From Rallus limicola (lineage: Eukaryota; Chordata; Aves; Gruiformes; Rallidae): a stretch of DNA of 64,000 bases. The stretch covers positions 1,674,001 to 1,738,000 of the forward strand of contig JAKCOZ010000059.1 in the NCBI GenBank assembly GCA_022605955.1, read 5' to 3'. Numbering within the stretch: the first letter of the stretch is position 1; the number at the start of each line of letters is the position of its first letter. The notes beneath the pieces are model-generated. The model saw only the letters and a list, made by a program, of their open reading frames with translations. It made no database searches and was not told the origin of the DNA. Positions 1-12,300 of the stretch are shown here, one piece after another. A program made the translations under genes and the position numbers.

Positions 1-38
1 CGGCACTCATGAGCCTTATGACAAGAGGCTCCTGGCTG
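1..38 (+). CDS. GHITM: GHITM coding exon (cut by window edge)
   Basis: The reading frame starts at base 3 (bases 1-2 finish a split codon) and gives ALMSLMTRGSWL. It ends in phase 0 before the donor GTAAGC at 39. Human GHITM has LMNFMMRGSWV here. The upstream end of the exon lies outside the window. Confidence 0.93.
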
Positions 39-3000
39 GTAAGCTTTGTTAAAAAACATTCACCAAGAAAAGACCCCGGATGTGAGGGTTGATACAAAAA
101 AGGGAAATGTAAATTACTTGTTGAAAAGTGAGGCCAGACCTCACTCACACTAGCGTCCTTAACCATATAGATTACATAAATACCCTAGTGATATTTTGTA
201 TTTTAAAGTTTGGTGGTTGTAATTACATGTAGAATACTTCTATACTACATGGATGGCTTGTCAAAGAAAGTGCATGAGCAAAAAAATGTTCTGCTATACT
301 TCCAGCTATGTGCAAATAGGAATCAGTTCTAAATAGCCATCTGAGGGTATTGACACTATTTCTGTTGCTTTCTACAAATGGAAACTCAGGTCCCCACATA
401 TTCTTACTCCCCTCTGTGAGCTCTTTGAAAGCTGTCTCCTGTTGCCAAGACTGAAACAGTACTGCAAGGCACATCATCCAGGCAACCTGCTAACAAAATT
501 TCTCTGCTTAGTATGTAATCAGTGTGTTGAGTGGAATGGGAATAGTTAAATTCCAACACCAACATAATTTTATGGAGATTAATTTTATTACGTGTCCATG
601 ATGATGAACCAAAGTGTAGGCTTTTGACCAGTTTGCTAGCTACTCAATGATTGTCCTCAGAATTGTCAGTGAGAGTAAACAATGAGGTTTAAAAAACATT
701 GGTAGCAAGAGAGTGTGAAGCAAGTACCTGCTTTGGGTGGAGAAACATCGGAGAAAAAAATAAGGCCAACATTTCGGGTACTTTAATGAGGCTTGGAGTC
801 AGAGGTGGAAATGTATCTTTTCTTGCTCTTACCTTACAGAAATGAGAGATCATTGCCATCTTAATGGTCAACTTGGATCCCTAGAAAACTGAGTAAAAGT
901 TAAATGGGAATTAACTGTAAGCTAGGGTCTGCAAAAATTTGGCTGTCATCTTAAAGGAATAAAATTGACAAGCTCTCCATTTATGTGTTAGGTTGCTCTT
1001 TTCAAAATTATGCTATTGATTTTAAGGAGGTATGGGGAGAGGCTGTAGGTCCTAGTGCTAACTTGAGCTCTATAATGCTGTTTTTACAGGCAATAGGTGC
1101 ATCTTTTGCAGCTATGATTGGTGCTGGAATGTTGGTCAGGTCGATATCCTATGAAAATAGTCCAGCAGCTAAGCATTTGGCTTGGATGATGCATTCAGGT
1201 ACGTGATTTTAATGATCATTGTAGAGATGCCTGTGTTTCGGTGGGACTAGATTCTTTCTTTCACAAAACTTTAAGGTAAATTTTTATATACTGCTGTAGG
1301 ATAGTTCAGATTTTTCAGACCCAATGAGAAATTCTGAATGTCAAGAAAATTTCTTAAGTGTCCTTAACACTACTCTAATATTTCTTCATTATCTTCTTAA
1401 AGACATGCTCAAATTAAACTTGAGATATGTATATGCCACATTGGATAGAACTAACTGGTTTCATAGCTGCTTTGTTTTCATGATTGCTTTCTGGCTCTAT
1501 AGTTTCTGTAAGCACTGGTGCCTACGCTGAATGTTCTTTAGCCCTACTGGATAGGAAAGTATTTGAAAACTTGACAGGAATAATGAGATTTCAGTATTAA
1601 ACTGCAGCTTCTTAGATACGTGTTCCCATCAGGTTTGTAAGCTGTGAGTACAGATCAGTTTCTCACTAATGATACCTACTTCAATAACAATGACTATCAT
1701 TTTTCAAAACTGTTCTGCCAGAAATAATTTATGGTTCAGGGAAGACATGGGAATGTTAGGCACTGGAAGCATATTTGCCTCTTACAAACTAACTTTTCTA
1801 CCAAAAAGAACGTGGGTTTGTTTTATTGATTGTCATTAGGTCAAACAACCCAGTGCAATATTAATGGACTAGATAGAGGTTTTATACCAGACTCTAGCAA
1901 AATGTCTGGCTTGCTTGCCTAGCTAATTACTGTCGTGGAAATCTGTCCTGCTTTTCAGTGTTGACTGCTCCTGTGGCTGTTGGTAGTTTAGTCCATGCTA
2001 AGTGTCTCTTACCAGCTGTGTTTTGAACAGATCAATGTGTTGACTTGTGTTAGTCTTTATTGCAAAGCCCAGTTTCCTGAAGTATTCTCCCGAGCCAGAT
2101 TAAAGTAGGTCATGGAATTAAGGTTGCCAATTTATTGTGCCCCCTTCTAGATATGTGTGCAATCAAGTGCATTGGTATTTTGTCATCTAAGTAGATTAGT
2201 TTGAGCCATGTTAATCTAACGCGGGGGGGGGGGGGAGGCGGAACTGCTTTGGCAAATGATGTCTTTACCTGAACTGTTCTAAATCTTACAGGTGGTGTTT
2301 TCTTTTCCTTGGCTAGGTGTCATGGGTGCAGTGGTGGCTCCTCTAGCCTTCTTGGGTGGCCCTTTGCTGATCAGAGCTGCCTGGTATACCGCTGGAATCG
2401 TTGGAGGACTCTCAACTGTGGCTATGTGTGCTCCAAGTGAAAAATTTTTGAACATGGGAGGACCACTTGGAATAGGCTTAGGCTTTGTTCTTGCCTCTTC
2501 AATTGGTAATATACTTTTTAAATAACATCAGATGGAGTAGGTTATAAGCTTAAGCTGCTAAAATGAAGCTCATTCTTAATTGCAGAGTGGTCTGTCCAGT
2601 TAAGATTTGCCTTAAATAGCCCTACAGTTTTTCACATAGCAGAAAATACTCTGTGAATTTACTCTTGAAAACAAATGTGAGGTTACAGTTCTGGCAAGTG
2701 ACAAATGGCCTGTAATAGTGGCTTGTATTTTTAGTTACTGCCAGTGACTAGGGAAGATAGTAAATGTGATCTTAGCTCTTGATCAGCTAGTTCTTCTCCC
2801 TTATGTACTTCTAGGCATTGTTGTAGTCTTAGGGACAGAAATACTTTCACATGAAGAAAAGTACACGCAAATCAGTGGATCGGGCTGTGTATGTGACAGT
2901 TTCAGCTCGTGTATCGAAGCTCTTGGCATCAAAAGTGCCATCAAATTAAGAATTGAATGTTCATTGAAAAGCTTGTACTATAGTAATTGAAGTTTGATCC

Positions 3001-4142
3001 AGTTCAGAGTAGCAAACACATGGTAGCTTCCTTTAACACTATGGTACTTTCTTCCTCAGGATCCATGTTCTTGCCTCCTACTTCTGCTTTCGGGGCTGGC
3101 CTGTATTCAGTAGCTGTTTATGGTGGATTGGTGCTCTTTGGCATGTTCCTGCTCTACGATACGCAGCTTGTTATCAAGCGAGCAGAAACCATTTCGTATT
3201 ACGGAGCAACAAAATATGATCCAATCAATGCGTGAGTATTCTGTGTTAGCACAGCTGATCTCAGGGCTGTAAGAATGTATTTCGGGCTATGTTGAAGTAA
3301 GATTTAAGAACAGCTTTTGTTTGCTGTTAAAAAGTGTTATTGCTGTTAAATGTGAAGAATCACGGGGTGTAAAAATACAATGCAAAAATAGCTGGTGGAG
3401 TTAAAACTGAAACCATCTGCCTGAAATGAATGTGGTGTCACATGCTTCCAGCAGTGCTTTCTAAAAAGTCTTCTGTTTCTAAAGCATTGTTGTAAGAACT
3501 TATAGCTGCTTTCTGAAAATACCTGTCATGTCAGCTGAGCTAAAAAACATGCATTCTTTCACAGTCACTTAATAGTCACTAGTCTTTGTCACTAAATAAA
3601 AAACTTCAGCAGTGTGATAGATAGGGAAAGAAGGACTTAATTCACTTGGAAAAGACCAAGTCTGACTGACAAGTAGCTTCCTTGTAAATGTTGTCTGTAG
3701 TCTTAGGTCAGTCATTTACCTCCTTGAGTCTGGGGTTTTTTTCCTATTAAAATTGAATAATACAGACCTCCTTCAAAATTCTTGGAGATATGCAGATAGA
3801 AGTACAGCATAAAAGCAGAGGGCTACTCCGTGAGAACAGTATGCTGTCCGTTAAGACTTTTGTAAATAGTTCTGCTGGCAGAGATCATAGAACAAAAATA
3901 GAGGGTTTTTTTCATATCAAGCACTGAGGACAATCGTAATTTGTTTTGTTACAGATATTTCGTGAAGGCTTTTAAAAATGAAGTAGTCTGGTGTGAAGTG
4001 CTGAATAACACTATTTCTGTTCAACAACTTTAACTTTGATTTCATGTTTCCTAGGTGCATGGGAATCTACACAGATACACTGAATATCTTCATTCGGGTG
4101 GCCACCATGCTTGCAGGTGGTGGAGGTGGCAGGAGAAAGTAA
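1..4142 (+). CDS. GHITM: GHITM (TMBIM5/MICS1), 3' part: five coding exons
   Basis: Growth-hormone-inducible transmembrane protein, a BAX-inhibitor-1/TMBIM family member of the inner mitochondrial membrane. Family knowledge links it to cristae organisation, cytochrome c retention and mitochondrial Ca2+/H+ exchange. Seen here: join(<1..38,1090..1198,2317..2505,3060..3231,4055..4142), about 197 codons plus stop. This matches the C-terminal part of the roughly 345-residue vertebrate protein; the mitochondrial presequence and first helices lie upstream of the window. Diagnostic stretches are MTRGSWL, MIGAGMLVRSI, GGPLLIRAAWYTAGIVGG, LSTVAMCAPSEKFLNMG, SMFLPPT, LLYDTQLVIKRAE, KYDPIN and DTLNIF, with a glycine-rich, basic C-terminus (GGGGGRRK). 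Several long hydrophobic segments are the last membrane helices. The Asp residues in LLYDTQ and YTDTLNIF are the acidic positions conserved across the BI-1 superfamily. All introns are GT-AG and the splice phases join without a frameshift. Introns are about 1.05, 1.12, 0.55 and 0.82 kb and hold no recognisable RNA gene. Confidence 0.97.
1090..1198 (+). CDS. GHITM: GHITM coding exon
   Basis: The acceptor TTTTTACAG ends at 1089 and the donor GTACGT begins at 1199 (phase 0 in, phase 1 out). It encodes AIGASFAAMIGAGMLV followed by RSISYENSPAAKHLAW, which aligns along its whole length with the GHITM membrane segment and loop. Confidence 0.95.
2223..2235 (+). repeat. G13 homopolymer in GHITM intron
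   Basis: An uninterrupted run of 13 G about 80 bases before the acceptor of the next GHITM exon. It may be length-polymorphic. Confidence 0.9.
2317..2505 (+). CDS. GHITM: GHITM coding exon
   Basis: I chose the acceptor TTGGCTAG ending at 2316 over an AG at 2290-2291, because only the former joins HS-G-VMGAVVAP in frame as in other vertebrates. The exon carries GGPLLIRAAWYTAGIVGG and STVAMCAPSEKFLNMG. The donor GTAATA starts at 2506, phase 1. Confidence 0.96.
3060..3231 (+). CDS. GHITM: GHITM coding exon
   Basis: The acceptor CTTCCTCAG ends at 3059 and the donor GTGAGT begins at 3232. It encodes GSMFLPPTSAFGAGLYSV, then the last helix and LLYDTQLVIKRAE to KYDPINA. The conserved Asp of LLYDTQ is present. 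Confidence 0.96.
4055..4142 (+). CDS. GHITM: GHITM terminal coding exon with TAA stop
   Basis: The acceptor TTTCCTAG ends at 4054. The exon encodes CMGIYTDTLNIFIRVATMLA, then a Gly run and RRK, stop at 4140-4142. The human protein ends ATMLATGGNRKK, so the tail is slightly different in length but of the same character. Confidence 0.95.
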
Positions 4143-4193
4143 ACCAAGACTTCTCTTTGCATCTGTCTGACGGCTTACCTAGCGCACGTACTA

Positions 4194-4199
4194 AATAAA
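4194..4199 (+). terminator. Proximal GHITM poly(A) signal AATAAA
   Basis: Canonical hexamer 52 bases after the stop codon. It would give a very short 3' UTR. Confidence 0.6.
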
Positions 4200-5222
4200 A
4201 TCTCATGGTTACAAGCAGTTTTGCTGCTAGTCAGAAGTTTGAAGCATTTCAGCATATTGTTTAAGTGCAATGTGATTCACACTTAATAGATTTTCTCCAA
4301 ACAGTTTCCAGGTCTGTGTTTAAAGTAGAGTGAACTGCTGCTGATTGTACATTGTTTTGGGAAAGTAAATTATTTTAATATATGATTAAAATAGTTTATC
4401 AGCTTTTTGATGGGTTTGACAGCAGTTCGACTTTTTTTTTTTTTCTCTTTTGCTGTTACTGCATAGCGAAGGTAGTAATTTCTAAACTGGTATCCCATAT
4501 GCAGAGAGGGACACAAGCTACTTCATGAAATGCAGTTGAGATGTATCAGTTCTCAATTTAAGATTGCATAAATGATTCTTTAGTGACATGTTAGAACAAC
4601 TGAACAAACTGGTTATGGCACTAAATGCAGTAACAACTTCTGCCTGCACAGCAGTTGTCAGAAATACATTGAATTTGACAGGTGAGATGACCAAAAAGTA
4701 TAGAGGAGGCCTTTCTTGCATATGAACTTCAGTCTCTTCTGGAGTACATGTGCAAACTCCTTGCTTTAATGTTGACTGGATATAATGGCTGGGCTCTTCC
4801 GATACTAGATTTATCAATAGCAATAAAGGTGCTTGTTTGTGACTACATCTCAGTATTGCAAGTGAAGCCCCATGCTTTAGAAGAGCCCTTGTGCTCATCA
4901 TTTCCAAGCTTGTGCAATTGGCACAGAAAGAAGGAATCAAGGATTGCTTGCTGTAAACCCAAGTATAAATTGACCACACTGTTCTATACTTTAATCTGTT
5001 TCTAACTTTCTCCAAATTGGTGTGTTTAGTTTGGTATAAAAGAGCTGTTCCCTGTCAGTGAAATTGATTTACCATTAAGAAATCTATACTTACTGAGCTC
5101 TATTGCTATATGTTGGAATAAAAGATGAGTTCTTGGGCACAAGAAAGTTTTGAGCTAGTCTCAACACCTCAGACTTTCAACTTCTGGTAAATATGCTGTA
5201 TTTATGTATTGACTTACAGTAC

Positions 5223-5228
5223 AATAAA
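5223..5228 (+). terminator. Distal GHITM poly(A) signal AATAAA
   Basis: Canonical hexamer about 1.08 kb after the stop. Other copies at 4822-4827 and 5117-5122 may also be used. Choosing among them from sequence alone is not possible. Confidence 0.5.
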
Positions 5229-8200
5229 ATTCTAGCTTCACAAGTTGATTACTCACTTTCCCTGTGTAAACAGAAATATTTTAGTAGCCCTGCACTAAGA
5301 ACTTGATGAAGAGTACTATAAATATTTTTTTTTGCTACAATTTCCTTTGTAACACAGTGTGTATTCCTCTGTAAAAAGAAAAATAAAAATCTGCAAGGAT
5401 GCTTTCCAGTTTCACTGGCTAGCATCTTTTTGGGGATGTTTGTGAGAGGGAAGATGCCAATCTGCACTTTGCTCAAGTGATTGTTAGTGTAACCTGTTGG
5501 CCAGTGACTACAGCCACTGCTGCTTTTACGTCTGTCGTACTGTAGTATTTTTAGGCTCTTGGATCATAGGGAAGAAGAGTGGATTATGAAGAACCTTGTT
5601 GCAACTTCTTTGTGCCCAACAATAATATGGCACAATGTAGTTCCTGGCACTATTTACTATGGAAGAAATCTGGATCAAGTGTAAGTAGTCTGATTAGAGA
5701 GTTTTATCTTTTCAAGCAATTTCATATGCTTAATTTCTCTGTGCTGTTGCTGAACAATTCTGAAATCTACAGGCCACTATCTTAGAAGAAGATAAGAGTA
5801 TTTCTGCCTGTAGTAAAACTAGCAAAACTCCTTTTGTCCCTATTCTGCGGACAAAGTCTTAGAGATTGACTGAACCAAGAGAAGGATCCTGGATTCTTTG
5901 TTACAGGAATGTGTAGAACACAATACTCTCTGTAAGGGAGGTGTTTGCATGGAGAAGGTGACCAATGGGAAGGACCTTTAAGAAAAAGGCCAAATAGTGC
6001 CTGAGGTAACATAAGCACTTACTGTATCAGTAGGAAAATATTGTTCGTGGTGTTTAGTGTGGATCTCCAGAAAAGGAAAAACAAGATTAAGAATTTTTCC
6101 TTTACATTTGAAGTCCTAAGTGAGCTCTGATTTGGGTGGGGGGTGAAAATATAAAATGTGGTGGTTTGATAGGCACAAGAAGTACCATTTTTTTCAGAGG
6201 GAGAATCAGAACTTGTGTGGGGTTACTGTCAGGCTAGTATTGGAATGCAAGCAGACAACTGAAAAACTATAGAAATCAGTAGAAGTTACTAGGGTGATGT
6301 TAACTCTTGTGGGGTTTTTTTCTTGATTGTGAAGTCTAATTTTAAGACGTTCAGTAGGTATTAGGATCCATTAAGTATGTTTTGCTCGGCAGCTTTGAGA
6401 GCAGATACTGCTGATGAAGTACTCTTTGTTGTCTCCTCAACACTGAATACTTGCAGAAAGAAATTAGATGCTTTATATCTTAAATTTCATATCTAAAAAA
6501 GCTGATAAACACTGCGGTTAGACCCTGCAATTCTTAATGCCCGGTTTCATACACTCCTCCAAATTAGGGGAAATGGTTATTAGGGTATAAACATTTAGAA
6601 ATCTTAAAACTAGCTGAGTATTTTGGTTTTTGAATAAGGAATATTACTTGCTTTATTTTGCTGTCTCCTTATGGGGCTCTTTGTCACCATGCTTTTGACA
6701 GTTTGTTGTAAAGTCTTGGTTTTTTCCTATTTTGATTCACTGTTGGCTCAAGTTGGAAGAGGGTGTACATAATTGGAATCTTTTATTGACTTTTAGTAAA
6801 GACATTTTATTACAGAATTTTGCTGGTGCTTTTACATAACTTTTTAAGAGGAGTGAGAAATCTGTCACAGAAGCAAGATCAGACCTTTTCATAAATTTCA
6901 ATTAAATTTGTTTAAGGAAAGTACAGTTTTCATGTTTTCAAGTGAGATAAGAGTTCGATATTGTTTAGTGAGAAGAAGCTTGAGCTAACTACCAAAAGAT
7001 TCAGGAGAAATACATATTTGTGTGTAAGCATAGGAGGAAAATAATGGGAATTTTAAGTTTAATCAACCAGAAATAAGACTAGATTAAAACAATTATAGAA
7101 TAGGGTAGAACTTGGGTACACAGTTCAAGAGCAAAAATTCAAAGCTTGCCACAGGTTGATGGAGCTTGTGGTTATTTCTCTTTGAAGTCTTCTGGATCTT
7201 GTGCAGTAGTACAGTGGTTACTGCAAACAACGTTGTGGTAGAGGTTGTGCAGGAGGTTGGGCTGGGTGGTCAAGTTTGGGCCTTTTTTTAGGCTTGAGGT
7301 GTTAAAAATCTGTTCAGTGATTACACAGTAGTAGCACTTAAGATTCTATTTCATCAAATAACTGAAGCAAGTCGTGTCAAAAACTTTATTCATTTTGACA
7401 GTAGTTGCATTAATAGATTACAAGGGAAGAAAGTGGGTGCAAGGGGAAAAAAGTTTTCCTATTTTTTTGTTTTACAGGCAGTAAAATTGAGAGTCTGCCT
7501 GCAGTGGATGGACTCACACTGGGAGCTCATACTTAAGGAGGTGGATAAAGATGTACATCATGTTTTTGGGTTGGTTAGTCAGGCAGCAGTAATTGCTTCA
7601 AGGGCAACATGATTGATCTTTTACCCGAGTGCCTGTTGGCATTGGAATGTGTGTGTTGGTGGTGTCTAACTGGGGCAAGCACAGGTGTCAGGTGGGAGTA
7701 GTACTTCCCTTGGCAGAGAGTAAGTACAATGGCAACACTGATGTCAAGCAAAAAAAAAATCAAGCTGAAAGGATTGTATAGTATTTTGAGGACAAATGGA
7801 GGTTAAAAAGCTGAGAGCTCCCTTCTGCTCAGGCTCCCTATGATTCAGGGAATTAGCTGAAGTTCACTGTAAATGCCACCAAAGATGCGGTGGGAGAAGT
7901 GGAAAGGTGGAAAATGGTCTTAAGCAAACAGGGAGACTAAAAGTAAAGAACTAGGGTCATTTTCAGACTCACCCAGAAGGAAAAGCCTTTAAGAAATAAG
8001 GTCAAAAAATAGGCAGAATTGTACTACAGAAGTGTGTCAAGGAGAGGTTGGAAACAGATGGAGTGAAAATACAGATTACTTACTGCTTGTATCGCCTGCT
8101 TTCCTCTGACTACACTCTTGTCAGCTGTATTGGTACAATAGCAGTCTTTAAGGCATTCATTTTATGAAAGGAGCAGCAAATGTTGTATTGCATCTTTATA

Positions 8201-8291
8201 GTTGAAAAAAGGCTGTTGCTGTGCCAAGGTGAGTTGGGAACTGGGAAGGAAATGGAGTGCAGAGGTATTTCTGAATCCCAGGGAAAGAAGG

Positions 8292-8326
8292 GATGCATCC
8301 TTAGAGTCATACTCTAAGGATGCATC
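8292..8326. repeat. Perfect 16-bp inverted repeat, 3-nt loop
   Basis: GATGCATCCTTAGAGT (8292-8307), loop CAT, then the exact reverse complement at 8311-8326. There is no mismatch in the stem and pairing stops abruptly on both sides. It is too short for a normal pre-miRNA. A template-switch inverted duplication is the simplest origin. Confidence 0.95.
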
Positions 8327-9325
8327 ACTCAAATGCCACAAAGGATGTCTCACATCTTGAAAAGAGGCGTTTGAGTTCCTACTGTTAAATTAAGACATGC
8401 TCCAGAGTGGCTTTTTGCACTTGACAAAAAGAAACTAGATAAACTCTTAATACTGCAGTCTTTGTAGAGTCATTATTTCTAGGGTGTTATGCTAACATAA
8501 AATTCATTACTGTTTTGTTAAAAGCTTATGCCATTCTAAGAAGAATCTACATTTTGCATATGAGAATTTTTTATAGCCAGGTTGAAGCAGCTGCTTGTGC
8601 CATAAGGGGAATAAAACAGTGGGAACAAATGGTCCTGTTGAAGTCAGAGATAAATGAACTTTTGAGCTGTGAGAAAGCAGGGAGCATTAAGAGCTTCCAG
8701 GATACAAAGTTAATTTCATTTGACCTAGATTATTTATGGTGAATGAGCATAGCTCTCTGGGAGTACCTGCTGGTCTCTGTTTTCAAAGGGGATGGGTAAA
8801 TCCACTGGAAACTGCAGGCAGCGCTTGTATTCACTGTATTAGAGGTGGTAACTCCTGGGATATAGTAACTAGGAAAGACTAGAATGAAGAGCAAGGCTGA
8901 GATGGTTGTTTCTTCTAGCAGTTGATGGTGAGTTGGTAATCACTTAGGAGACTGTCCTGGAGCAGGATTTTAAACAGCATCTGCAGAGATTTTTCAGCAA
9001 ATGTTCTCCCACTCCTCAGTTTCTGCCCTACAAGTAAAGCCTCTGCAGAGCTGACAGGTGACCAGCCTGCGAGTCTTGTGTGATGGTTGTGGTCTCTGTG
9101 TGTTGGCACTTCTATCTCTTCACACTCTCCTGGATAGCCTTGCTCTATTAAGGTGGGGCTTATAGCTGTATTTTTTTTTTTTTTGCCTGGTTTTAACTTT
9201 CTTCTTGCAGACAATATGGTAAAGATGGAATAACAGATATGTCCCCTTTCCACCGATTTCTTATGTGATATCTGTTCTCTCTTTAGTCTTTCAAGGCCTA
9301 AGATGAGGGACAGCTTATCTGGTAG

Positions 9326-9395
9326 CTGTAGGCTTGTAAACAGAGTGTGCTAGAACAAAGCTGTAGGCTTCTTAACAGAGTGTGCTGGAACAAAG
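9326..9395 (+). repeat. Tandem duplication, 2 x 35 bp
   Basis: The units 9326-9360 and 9361-9395 both start CTGTAGGCTT and end ACAAAG, with three mismatches between them. A local tandem duplication, with no gene association seen. Confidence 0.92.
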
Positions 9396-12300
9396 CAAGG
9401 CTTCAGTCCAAAAAGATTTACGTTGGATGCAGGGTGAAGTGCGCTGTTTTCGTTCCCTGGTAGTCCGGTCCTCTTGTTCAAACAAGATGTGGTTTAGGAA
9501 ACTGTTTTGACAGCTTATCTGCCAAAGCTTGCACCTCTCTGACAGGGTGATGAGAGGAGCTATGTAACCTCCACCCTATGGAAGCAGATCAGTTCTTGCT
9601 GCATGTCGCTTCTTCCCCCACAGTGGGATAAAACACAGGCACCTAAACAGAGAGGGTTATCCATCTTACCATCTACTGTGGCTCTAAAAGATGTGTCCTC
9701 CTTTCACTCTCAGCTGCTGCTTGAAGAAGCACTTTTTCTTTTCTTTTTCCTTCTTTCAGAAGGATTATAGAAGGATCCAAGACACCATTGGGTCTTTCAT
9801 ACAAAAAACCTAGTCTGGTTGCCCAATACTTAGTTACAGAAAATTTAGTATAAGGAAACGGGGTGGTACAATGACAAATGTCTGGGCAGGTATTTCACTC
9901 TTCTTTTTTTTCCTGAATAGATAAGGCATTTAATTCAGCTGGCAAGCCTCCAAAGCAGAAAATTCTGTGCAGCTGTCAGCCTCTAGGGCTTCTGGAAAGA
10001 TTCTGTGATTGATCTGCATATTGATCTTAAAACCAGATAAATCCTGCCTGTACTGATATGACAAGAGGTGGTTTCAGGGATAGCAGAGGAAATTTGTCCT
10101 CCTTATAGGGTATAAATGCTGTTACTTGGCCACTGTGGTCTCTTCCTGGTTCTTTCTTGTTGATATGGTGATCATTTAACACAACCAAAATAAGTTTGTA
10201 ATACGAAGACCAGAACTTGAACTAAAATGTATAGAGGCTGAGGCTATCTGCATTTCTCTAATGGTATGAGTTTCTACATCTCTTCTTTCTGCTGGCTCCT
10301 AAAGAGACACATTTCTGTTCCATCATTTGATTTACTGTCAGCTACTTGTGTCAGCTTGCATAGCTGAAATGCTGTGATCCAGTTCACTGGATACCATTTC
10401 AACGTCATGAATGCAGTCTGTCCCCCAAAGCATTTATGGTCACCTCAGTTGGATTTATGTGATCAGGAAGGAGTGAAAGAAAAAACAAGGACTTCATCAA
10501 CAATGGTATTACTTTGAGTTAGAAAATTGATGGGTTGTTAGAACTCTGCTGAAGCTTTTATTGAGACCTCAAGTTTTGTCTGAGTGAGTCTGTGGAAGAC
10601 ATCAATGATAGGAAAGTATGTATTTCTTTCCATTCCTTCTGGACTCAAATGTAACTTGCAGACTCAGCTGGAATTTTGTTTCCTTACGTTGGGTTTGGGG
10701 TTTGTTTTTGTGGGGTTTTTTTGGGGGGTGGAATCTAATAAATTATTTTGGTCTTACAAGTTCTTCAGAAATCCAGAAGGGATATATTGGTTTAAGGAAT
10801 GTCATTACTCTTTGGTTTTGCAGGCTGTGATTGTGGGGGTTTTAAACCTTTTCTGTGCTATCATTTTTCTTAGAAGAGTAGTCATGGGTGATGGTGTATT
10901 GTACTGCTTAGAAGGAAAAAGTGATCGTCACCTCTGGGTGGACATTCACTGCAGTCAGGAATAAGGTGGACATGTACTATGTTGAAGTACAAATATATAA
11001 TATTTTACAAGATTGCTCATTCATACAAAAAAACCCAGCCCACGCTGTCTTAAGTTAAAACTTAGCTCCTGTGTAAAAGTTAGTAAGAAGAAATAACTTA
11101 GTCATGCTGCAGATTTGTTCAGAAACTTAGTGATGATTGTCTGCAAGAGCAGGCCAGATGGCATCAGAAGTGAGTGAAGGAATTAACAGAGATAGCATGT
11201 CTTTCTGAACCTATTCCCATTCATCACTGGCAAAGGAGAGTGTGTTAGATCTAAAAGCCATCGCTCAGAGACATGTTGGGTATGTGTGAATTAGACACTT
11301 GTGTTTCTAGAGCGTGTCAGTTCTGTGTCACTCGTGTTCAGAGGCTGTTCTTGCTTGGTGAGTTGGGGGTGGGAGAATGCTGGGTCAGTGACTTGCGCCT
11401 TGTGCCACCAGGTTACCTGCCTTTGTGGCAGCTGGTCTTCCAGTGCCAGATGACAGGTCTGGACAGCCATTCTCCCTTGACCATTGCACTGTTTCTAGTG
11501 TGCAAGAACCCAGCTCCTCTTTATTAAGATGACTAAAGGCCATAAATAAAACTATGGTTCTTACATAAATACTATATGGAAGGCTATTTAAATGCATTTT
11601 TCTTTTTTCAAAATGAATCAACTTCAAAGTGTACCTTTGGTAACAAATTCTAAGTTTGCTATAAACTGAACATTTATCAAAGTAAAAAATAAGGTGACGT
11701 AGCAAATTCTTTTCAAATATTAAAGAGCTTAAAAAATTGTTTTGCTCTTTAATGTCAGCAGAAATACGGAGGAATCATCTTTGTCTTTTGGAGAGCAATT
11801 CAAGTTGTGTTAAGGTACCAGGTACAGCAAGTGTTACTGTTTTATAGGTGTAGTATAATAACATGGGTTTCATGAAGGCCAGTGTGCATTACGTTGCAGC
11901 TTCTAGCAGTTAGCGATAGGGCAAGTTGGGTGAAGATTCCAAATTTAATTATATAAGGTGAGATTTAAATTTCATCTTGTATCCTGCTGTGTGAACTGAA
12001 AGTACCTCTATGAGTCAGGTCTGGCCTTCTTGCTTATACCAACTGAGTGTGAAGAGTAACTTTCTTAGGAAAGCAACCAATTTATATGCTTGTTAATACC
12101 ATTGAAGTAAATTATGCAGCTGCTTATTTAGGTCATGATTTATAGTAGAATTACTTGAACCATCATGGAAATCCTCAGAAACATCAGCTGTAGTTAATAT
12201 TTATGATCAGTTTTTACTTTAATTGCAGGATGAGCATACGGTTTGTCTTTAATGTTCTTTGACACACATAACAAAGAATTCTTGTAAAAGGTCAGGAATT

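Larger units (their letters stand above)
4143..5250 (+). other. GHITM: GHITM 3' UTR (probable extent)
   Basis: The stretch after the GHITM stop is AT-rich and non-coding. It holds several canonical AATAAA hexamers (4194, 4822, 5117, 5223), so alternative polyadenylation is likely. The end is inferred from the last well-formed signal near 5223; the real cleavage site needs transcript data. Open frames here, such as 4518-5015 on the minus strand, have no protein-like character. Confidence 0.6.

Noticed and set aside
599..700. C/D-box snoRNA-like start (ATGATGA) in a GHITM intron
   Set aside because: No CTGA D box at a proper distance and no terminal stem.
2766..2990. Hydrophobic open frame within the GHITM intron
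   Set aside because: It is not conserved in the GHITM protein, and exon phases join correctly without it.
3630..3660. CR1-like words ('cacttggaaaagacca') after GHITM exon
   Set aside because: Only one short word matches and the flanking blocks of a CR1 end are absent.
4518..5015. 165-codon minus-strand open frame over the GHITM 3' UTR
   Set aside because: Composition is not protein-like and it lies antisense to a 3' UTR.
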